A stretch of DNA of 64,000 nucleotides from NCBI GenBank assembly GCA_035645145.1, contig DASQNC010000025.1, positions 186,001 through 250,000 on the forward strand, read 5' to 3'. Below are positions 57,354 through 64,000 of the stretch, piece after piece. Below the pieces are notes generated by a model, which was not told the DNA's origin, made no database searches, and was given only the letters and a program-made list of their open reading frames with translations. The DNA comes from Azospirillaceae bacterium. GTDB taxonomy: Bacteria; Pseudomonadota; Alphaproteobacteria; Azospirillales; Azospirillaceae. Numbering within the stretch: position 1 is the first letter of the stretch; every line of letters starts with the position of its first letter. The position numbers were made by a program, and so were the translations under genes.

Positions 57354-58751
57354 TTACCGCCGGTACAGAATGTCCCGCACGGCCGCCTCGATGTTCTCGG
57401 GCTGCGGCAGGGCCAGACGTTCCAGGTTGGCCGCATAGGGCAGCGGCACATCGGCGGCGCAGACGCGCTTCACCGGGGCATCCAGATAGTCGAAGGCGTG
57501 TTCCATCATCAGCGCCGACATCTCGGCGCCGATGCCGGCGAAGGCCCAGCCTTCCTCGACGGACACCAGACGGTTGGTCTTCTTGACGCTCTCGACGATG
57601 GTCTCGACGTCCAGCGGCCGGATCGTGCGCAGGTCGATGACCTCGACCTCGATCCCGTCCTGGGCCAGCCGCTCGGCCGCGGCCAGGGCCTTCGCGACCA
57701 TGATCGAATAGCCGACCACCGTGACGTGCTTGCCGGTGCGGACCACCTTCGCCTTGCCGATGGGCAGAACCCAATCGGTATCCGCCGGCACGTCGAAGCT
57801 GTGGCCGTACAGGATTTCGTTCTCAAGGAAGATGATCGGGTTCGGGTCGCGGATCGCGGCCTTCAGCAGGCCCTTGGCGTCGGCCGCGCTGTAGGGCGCG
57901 ATCACCTTCATGCCCGGAATGTTGGCGTACAGGCTTGCGAAGTCCTGGCTGTGCTGGGCCGCCACGCGGGCCGCCGCACCGTTCGGGCCACGGAACACGA
58001 TCGGGCAGCCCATCTGGCCGCCGGACATGTAAAGGGTCTTGGCCGCCGAATTGACGATCTGGTCCATCGCCTGCATGGCGAAGTTGAACGTCATGAATTC
58101 CACGATCGGCTTCAGCCCGCCGAACGCCGCACCGACGCCCAGCCCGGTGAACCCGTGCTCGGTGATCGGAGTGTCGATCACCCGCTGCGGGCCGAATTCG
58201 TCCAGCAGTCCCTGGCTGACCTTGTAGGCGCCCTGGTACTGGCCGACTTCCTCACCCATCAGGAAGACCTTGGGGTCGCGCCGCATTTCCTCGGCCATGG
58301 CGTCGCGCAGCGCCTCGCGGACGGTCTGCTTCACCGTCGGGCCGGTGTATTCCGGCTCGGTCGCGCGCAGGGCCGGGGATCCCGTAACGACGTTCGGCAT
58401 CGGCAGGGTCGGCTCGTGGGGCTTGTCCGCCCCTTTTTCGTGATGCATGGCGACCGACTTCACGGGTGCCGCCTCCTCAAAATCCGAAGTGACCGCATCG
58501 GCACTCTCGTCCTCACCGACGAGGCGTGCGATGGGCGTGTTGACCGCGACCCCCTCGGTGCCTTCCTGGACGAGGATCTGGGCCAGGGTCCCCTCGTCGA
58601 CGGCTTCCACTTCCATGGTGGCCTTGTCGGTTTCGATCTCGGCCAGCACGTCGCCGGATTTGACCTTGTCGCCCGTCTGCTTGAGCCAGCGGGCGAGTTT
58701 GCCCTCGGTCATGGTCGGCGACAGCGCCGGCATCAGGATTTCGATCGGCAT
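57354..58751 (-). CDS. pdhB: Pyruvate dehydrogenase E1 beta with N-terminal lipoyl domain
   Basis: 465 residues. Unlike the ~330-residue standard subunit, it starts with its own lipoyl domain (lysine in [18 protein letters not shown], about residues 1-80) and an acidic/proline linker. The E1-beta part begins near residue 140: [32 protein letters not shown] (metal/TPP-side glutamate) and a C-terminal transketolase-like fold. This fused form is characteristic of alphaproteobacteria. The ATG at 58751 is the family start; a longer in-frame upstream stretch is unrelated. It forms the alpha2beta2 decarboxylase with PdhA. Confidence 0.96.
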   Translation of the reverse strand: MPIEILMPALSPTMTEGKLARWLKQTGDKVKSGDVLAEIETDKATMEVEAVDEGTLAQILVQEGTEGVAVNTPIARLVGEDESADAVTSDFEEAAPVKSVAMHHEKGADKPHEPTLPMPNVVTGSPALRATEPEYTGPTVKQTVREALRDAMAEEMRRDPKVFLMGEEVGQYQGAYKVSQGLLDEFGPQRVIDTPITEHGFTGLGVGAAFGGLKPIVEFMTFNFAMQAMDQIVNSAAKTLYMSGGQMGCPIVFRGPNGAAARVAAQHSQDFASLYANIPGMKVIAPYSAADAKGLLKAAIRDPNPIIFLENEILYGHSFDVPADTDWVLPIGKAKVVRTGKHVTVVGYSIMVAKALAAAERLAQDGIEVEVIDLRTIRPLDVETIVESVKKTNRLVSVEEGWAFAGIGAEMSALMMEHAFDYLDAPVKRVCAADVPLPYAANLERLALPQPENIEAAVRDILYRR

Positions 58752-58839
58752 CGTTTTCCTCTGACGTGACCGCGGCAGGGCAATCGCCAGGCGCGCCATT
58801 CCGGCGCGCCGTCCGCTGCGGACGTTTGCGTTCCGTGGC

Positions 58840-59856
58840 TCAGGCTTCGACCAGGACGTCGGTCCAAAGTTCGGACGGGTCCGGCTCGGGGCTGTGCTGG
58901 GCGAACTCGGCCGATTCCGAGACGATGGCCTTCACCTCGCGGTCCACGCCCTTCAGCTTGTCCTCGGTCGCGTGCCCTTGCTCCAGCATCAGCCGGCGGA
59001 GGTTCTCGATCGGGTCCATCTGCTGGCGCATCCGCTCGACCTCCTCCTTCGTCCGGTACTTGGCCGGATCGGACATGGAGTGCCCGCGGAAACGGTAGGT
59101 GCGCATCTCCAGGATCATCGGGCCCTTGCCCGACCGCGCATGTTCGAGCGCCTCGATCGCGGCCTCCCGCACGGCCAGCACGTCCATTCCGTCAACCTGA
59201 CGGCCCGGAATGCCGTAGGCATCGCCACGCCGGTAAAGCTCACCGGCCGCCGCCCGCTCCTGGCTGGTGCCCATCGCGTAGCGGTTGTTTTCGATGACGA
59301 AGATGACCGGCAGCTTCCAAAGCGCCGCCATGTTGAAGCTTTCGTACACCTGGCCCTGGTTGGCCGCCCCTTCCCCGAAGTAGGTCAGGCAGACGCCACC
59401 ATCGCCATTGTACTTGTGGGCGAAGGCCAGCCCGGTTCCGATCGGCACCTGGGCGCCGACGATGCCATGGCCGCCATAGAACCTCTTCTCGCGGCTGAAC
59501 ATGTGCATCGAGCCGCCCTTGCCCTTGGAGAGGCCGCCGCGGCGTCCCGTCAGCTCGGCCATCACCCCCTTCGGGTCCATGCCGCACGCCAGCATGTGGC
59601 CGTGGTCACGGTAGCTGGTGATCACACTGTCCTGCGGCTCCTGGGCGGACTGGATGCCGACCACGACCGCTTCCTGACCGATGTACAAGTGGCAGAAGCC
59701 ACCAATCAGGCCCATTCCGTACATCTGCCCCGCCTTCTCCTCGAAACGGCGGATCAGCAGCATGTCACGGTAGAATTCGAGCAGCTTCGCCGAATCCAAC
59801 TGCGCTTGGTCGGCGGCGCCGGCTTCGGACTTCGAGCGGCGGCGGGGGGTGGCCAT
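58840..59856 (-). CDS. pdhA: Pyruvate dehydrogenase E1 alpha
   Basis: 338 residues from the ATG at 59856 (GGGAG upstream). The TPP-binding motif is visible as [16 protein letters not shown] with GDGG upstream and the closing NN of [10 protein letters not shown]. Phosphorylation-loop-like [19 protein letters not shown] follows. It decarboxylates pyruvate and reductively acetylates lipoyl groups. It is the first gene of the pdhA-pdhB-pdhC cluster; the ~170 bp upstream up to ftsB should carry its promoter. Confidence 0.96.
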   Translation of the reverse strand: MATPRRRSKSEAGAADQAQLDSAKLLEFYRDMLLIRRFEEKAGQMYGMGLIGGFCHLYIGQEAVVVGIQSAQEPQDSVITSYRDHGHMLACGMDPKGVMAELTGRRGGLSKGKGGSMHMFSREKRFYGGHGIVGAQVPIGTGLAFAHKYNGDGGVCLTYFGEGAANQGQVYESFNMAALWKLPVIFVIENNRYAMGTSQERAAAGELYRRGDAYGIPGRQVDGMDVLAVREAAIEALEHARSGKGPMILEMRTYRFRGHSMSDPAKYRTKEEVERMRQQMDPIENLRRLMLEQGHATEDKLKGVDREVKAIVSESAEFAQHSPEPDPSELWTDVLVEA

Positions 59857-59991
59857 CAAGTGCTCTCCCAGGACGCGGTACCTGCACGGGGGTGCCCCCT
59901 GTGCCAAGTTTCGGACATCACCTAGCGCGGCGCGGGAGTCTTTGCAAGCCGACGGAGGGCAAACGATTGTTTCTGCAACGCAAAAACGGGA

Positions 59992-60010
59992 TTAACCGGG
60001 TTTCGGTTAA
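59992..60010. promoter_or_regulatory. Dyad TTAACCG-N5-CGGTTAA between ftsB and pdhA
   Basis: A perfect 7-bp dyad 18 bp after the ftsB stop. On the minus strand it is followed five bases later by TTTTT, so it may be a weak terminator of ftsB. Equally it could be an operator for pdhA, 136 bp upstream of the pdhA start. I cannot decide between them. Confidence 0.45.
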
Positions 60011-60028
60011 GTGTCTGCGCTGAGACGC

Positions 60029-60364
60029 TTAGCGGCCCGTCTTGGGGGTCAGAATGACCAGATCGCTGGGGTGGGAAAAGTTGAGCATCACCCGTGCGCG
60101 CTCGTCCAAGAGGTCCGGGTCGATGCTTTCCGGCCGCAGGCGACGCGCCAGGTTCTCCATTTCCTCGCGCTCGGCCTTCAGCTCCGCAAGCGCGGCCCGG
60201 GCGCGGTCGAGCTCGCCCTCCAGCGCGGACAGGACGATCAGGCCTCGGTCGCCCTGAATCGCGTGATAGGTGAAATAGCTGACGATCGTCACACCGACGA
60301 CCGGCCCGGCGACCAGACGGAGCAGACGGACGAGCAACGAGCGGAAGCTGACGGCGGCAATCAT
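60029..60364 (-). CDS. FtsB/DivIC-like septum formation protein
   Basis: 111 residues. A short basic cytoplasmic tail is followed by one membrane helix (VAGPVVGVTIVSYFTYHAI, about 18-36) and a periplasmic coiled coil (ALEGELDRARAALAELKAE, about 47-75), then a C-terminal RPESIDPDLLDERAR block typical of the DivIC/FtsB family. It bridges FtsL and FtsQ in the divisome. Its place between eno and pdhA is conserved in alphaproteobacteria. Confidence 0.9.
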   Translation of the reverse strand: MIAAVSFRSLLVRLLRLVAGPVVGVTIVSYFTYHAIQGDRGLIVLSALEGELDRARAALAELKAEREEMENLARRLRPESIDPDLLDERARVMLNFSHPSDLVILTPKTGR

Positions 60365-60486
60365 GCCGTAAAGGAATCACAGGCCAATTCTTGGGGTCAA
60401 ACGGTTTCGGCCATGTCCCAGGAATACTGCCGGTGGAGGAGCAAACAAGCATTCCGGCAGCCACCTCCGACCGCCGGCACGCAACA

Positions 60487-60520
60487 GGAAAGGGCGGGGA
60501 GGAACCTCCCCGCCCTTTCC
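60487..60520 (-). terminator. Strong hairpin after eno
   Basis: GGAAAGGGCGGGGAGG (60487-60502) and CCTCCCCGCCCTTTCC (60505-60520) are perfectly complementary; the closing pair makes a tetraloop. It starts 30 bp downstream of the eno stop on the minus strand and 120 bp before ftsB, so it likely ends the eno transcript. Confidence 0.8.
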
Positions 60521-60550
60521 ACTCAATGCGACTCAGCCCGCCCGGGCGGT

Positions 60551-61939
<1,389 letters not shown>

Positions 61940-62169
61940 CTATCCCGGCGGGCGCTTACCTCCGGGATGCACCAAGGGGGAACCTGGGCGGTGTGGTTCC
62001 GCCCCAGCCCTTCTCATGCCGCCGAGCGCATGTCTCCACGCACACGGCTTCGTCCTCAAGCGCCAGCAGCGCTCCACTGGGCTTGCGCGCCCCTGTTGGA
62101 ACACTGGGGCGGCGCGGGGCCCGGTGGCGCCCGCCACTCAGCAAAAGTCGAAACGTTCGCTGGGCGGTT

Positions 62170-63003
62170 TCAGGCGCTGGCCGCTCCCTTGGCGATGCGG
62201 TCCAGTGCCGCCAGTGTCCGCAGGATGCCGGGCAGGTCCTTCAGGTGGACCATGTTCGGCCCGTCGCTGGGCGCGCGGTCCGGCTCCTCGTGCGCTTCCA
62301 TGAACACGGCCGCGACGCCCACGGCCACGGCCGCGCGCGCCAGGACGGGAACGAACTGGCGGTCGCCGCCCGACCGGTCCCCCTGCCCGCCCGGCCGCTG
62401 GACGGAATGGGTCGCGTCGAACACCACCGGATAGCCGGTTTCGGCCATGACCGGCAGCGACCGCATGTCGGACACGAGCATGTTGTAGCCGAAGCTGGCC
62501 CCCCGCTCGCACAGCAGGATGTCCTGGTTGCCCGTGGACGCCACCTTGGCGGCGACGTTCCGCATCTCCCACGGCGACAGGAACTGCCCCTTCTTCACAT
62601 TGACGGGCTTTCCGGTCCGGCCGGCGGCGACCAGCAGGTCGGTTTGCCGGCACAGGAAGGCGGGAATTTGCAGGAGGTCAACCGCTTCGGCCACCGGTGC
62701 GCACTGTTCGGGAGCATGCACGTCGGTGATGACGGGCAGCCCCAGCGTGGAGCGCACCTCCGCCAGCACCTCCAGCCCCTTGTCCATGCCAAGCCCACGA
62801 TCCCCCGACACGGACGTGCGGTTCGCCTTGTCGTAGGACGACTTGTAGATCAGCCCGACGCCCGCCGCGGCGGCCATCTCCTTGAGCGCCGCCGCCGTCT
62901 CCAGTGCGTGCGCCCGGCTTTCCAGGGCGCAGGGGCCCGCGATCAGGACGAACGGCAGGTCGTTGCCGATTGCGAGATTGCCGACCTTGATGTGACGGTT
63001 CAT
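62170..63003 (-). CDS. kdsA: KDO-8-phosphate synthase
   Basis: 277 residues. FVLIAGPCALESRAHALE near the N-terminus, KSSYDKANRTSVSGDRG, TDVHAPEQC and VFDATHSVQRPGG are all present. It condenses PEP with arabinose-5-phosphate to KDO-8-P for lipid A/LPS. The TDVHAPEQC segment includes the cysteine-bearing loop; whether the enzyme is metal-dependent cannot be settled by eye. The ATG at 63003 is the family start, though no clear ribosome site precedes it; a start 10 codons earlier is possible. Confidence 0.95.
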   Translation of the reverse strand: MNRHIKVGNLAIGNDLPFVLIAGPCALESRAHALETAAALKEMAAAAGVGLIYKSSYDKANRTSVSGDRGLGMDKGLEVLAEVRSTLGLPVITDVHAPEQCAPVAEAVDLLQIPAFLCRQTDLLVAAGRTGKPVNVKKGQFLSPWEMRNVAAKVASTGNQDILLCERGASFGYNMLVSDMRSLPVMAETGYPVVFDATHSVQRPGGQGDRSGGDRQFVPVLARAAVAVGVAAVFMEAHEEPDRAPSDGPNMVHLKDLPGILRTLAALDRIAKGAASA

Positions 63004-63110
63004 GGGGAGGCTCGATGGAAGCGGAGGAAACAATTCAGGATAACAGGCCGGCCGCGGGCCGGAACAGCTTGGGGCGGGATCGGAACCCGATCGCGCCCCC
63101 CTTTACGAAA

Positions 63111-63141
63111 GTTGGGGGCGGCCTGACGAGCCGCCCCCAAC
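63111..63141 (-). terminator. Hairpin after pyrG
   Basis: GTTGGGGGCGGC (63111-63122) and GCCGCCCCCAAC (63130-63141) form a perfect 12-bp stem with 7-nt loop, 21 bp after the pyrG stop on the minus strand, followed there by CTTTCG. It probably terminates pyrG before kdsA. Confidence 0.75.
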
Positions 63142-63161
63142 CTTTCCGCGATCAATTCCAA

Positions 63162-64000
63162 TCACACCAGACGACTTTGCGCCTTGGCCGCCTTGATGAA
63201 ACTGGTGAAGAGCGGGTGCGGATCGAACGGGCGGGATTTCAGTTCCGGGTGGAACTGCACGCCCACAAACCACGGATGATCGGGGATCTCGACAATCTCC
63301 GGCAATTCGCCGTCGGGCGACATGCCCGAGAACGACAACCCGCATGCCTCAAGCTTGTGCTTGAAGTTGACGTTCACCTCGTAGCGGTGACGGTGCCGTT
63401 CGGTGATCTCGGTGGTGCCGTAGATCTCGGCGACCCTGCTGCCCGGCGTCAGCTTCGCCGCATAGGAACCCAGGCGCATGGTTCCGCCCAGATCACCGTT
63501 CGCAGCCCGCTTTTCGACCTCGTTGCCGCGCATCCATTCGGTCATCAGGCCGACGATCGGGGTGGAGGTGGGCCCGAACTCCGTCGAGCTTGCCTCGGGC
63601 AGGCCGGCCAGATTGCGGGCGGCCTCGATCACGGCCATCTGCATGCCGAAGCAGATGCCGAACATCGGGATCTTGCGCTCGCGGGCGAACTGAACGGCGC
63701 GGATCTTGCCCCCGGTCCCACGCTCGCCGAAGCCACCGGGAACCAGGATGCCCTGCACGTTTTCCAGGTGGCGGACGGCGTCGTCCGACTCGAAAATCTG
63801 ACTGTCGATCCAGTTCAGCTTGACCCGCACGCCATTGGCGATGCCGCCGTGCTGAAGCGCCTCGGCCAGGGACTTGTAGCTGTCGATCAGGCTCGTGTAC
63901 TTGCCGACGACCGCGATCTGAACCTCGCCTTCCGGCTGGCGGATGATCTGGCAGATCTGTTCCCACCGGCTCAGGTCCGGCTTGCCCTCGTGGGGAAGGC
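63162..64000 (-). CDS. pyrG: CTP synthase, C-terminal part
   Basis: About 279 C-terminal residues; the gene continues beyond the right edge. The end of the synthetase linker is visible ([20 protein letters not shown]), then the class I glutaminase domain: [17 protein letters not shown], the nucleophile elbow [18 protein letters not shown] (catalytic Cys), and the His-Glu pair in [20 protein letters not shown]. It makes CTP from UTP, glutamine and ATP. It precedes kdsA and eno on the same strand, a common alphaproteobacterial order. Confidence 0.97.
   Translation of the reverse strand, partial: LPHEGKPDLSRWEQICQIIRQPEGEVQIAVVGKYTSLIDSYKSLAEALQHGGIANGVRVKLNWIDSQIFESDDAVRHLENVQGILVPGGFGERGTGGKIRAVQFARERKIPMFGICFGMQMAVIEAARNLAGLPEASSTEFGPTSTPIVGLMTEWMRGNEVEKRAANGDLGGTMRLGSYAAKLTPGSRVAEIYGTTEITERHRHRYEVNVNFKHKLEACGLSFSGMSPDGELPEIVEIPDHPWFVGVQFHPELKSRPFDPHPLFTSFIKAAKAQSRLV

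Overview
This 64 kb window is chromosomal DNA of a GC-rich alphaproteobacterium, most likely a Rhodospirillales/Azospirillales relative. The evidence is the block dusB(nifR3)-ntrB-ntrC-ntrY-ntrX-trkA-dat-hfq-hflX, a pyruvate dehydrogenase operon whose E1-beta carries its own lipoyl domain, a fused ispDF, an imuA-imuB-dnaE2 cassette behind a GTTC-N7-GTTC LexA box, and kdsA (Gram-negative LPS). No rRNA, tRNA, insertion sequence or CRISPR array was recognised. Names come from reading motifs and synteny by eye; no database search was run.

Left part (1-15.5 kb), accessory in character: a partial acetyltransferase; a divergent DJ-1/PfpI enzyme and GlxA-type regulator; a 1141-residue RTX protein (seven propeller-like repeats, then calcium-binding repeats containing a thrice-repeated 258-bp module); a gst-dpaL pair with a divergent Lrp/AsnC regulator; and the SOS mutagenesis cassette imuA-imuB-dnaE2. 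Two decayed copies of the dnaE2 3' end flank the RTX gene, both in the orientation of the intact gene.

Middle (15.5-35 kb): a seven-gene minus-strand operon (livG, long-chain acyl-CoA ligase, livH, livM, livK, livF, phenylacetate-CoA-ligase-like) that probably imports an organic acid and activates it to a CoA thioester. It is followed by small accessory genes (secreted protein, methyltransferase, patatin, membrane protein, truncated CDF transporter). Next is a lower-GC two-gene insert encoding an OLD-family ATPase/TOPRIM nuclease and a UvrD-like helicase, a Gabija-like anti-phage candidate. A dmeR-small protein-dmeF metal efflux operon comes next.

Right part (35-64 kb), mostly core: mazG, SDR and inositol-phosphatase genes; the hflX/hfq/dat/trkA/ntrXYCB/dusB block controlling nitrogen and redox two-component signalling, RNA chaperoning and potassium uptake; divergent ispDF-pncC; a second, mosaic RTX/DUF4214 gene interrupting this housekeeping stretch; then ratA, lipA, lpd, pdhC, pdhB, pdhA, ftsB, eno, kdsA and the start-truncated pyrG. 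Lipoate synthesis (lipA) sits beside the lipoylated PDH subunits and eno beside them, so this end links glycolysis to acetyl-CoA production.

The best candidates for unusual biology are the OLD/UvrD defence pair, the RTX gene flanked by dnaE2-tail relics, the transporter-plus-two-ligases operon, the mosaic RTX/DUF4214 gene, and the 58-residue Cys/His protein between dmeR and dmeF.
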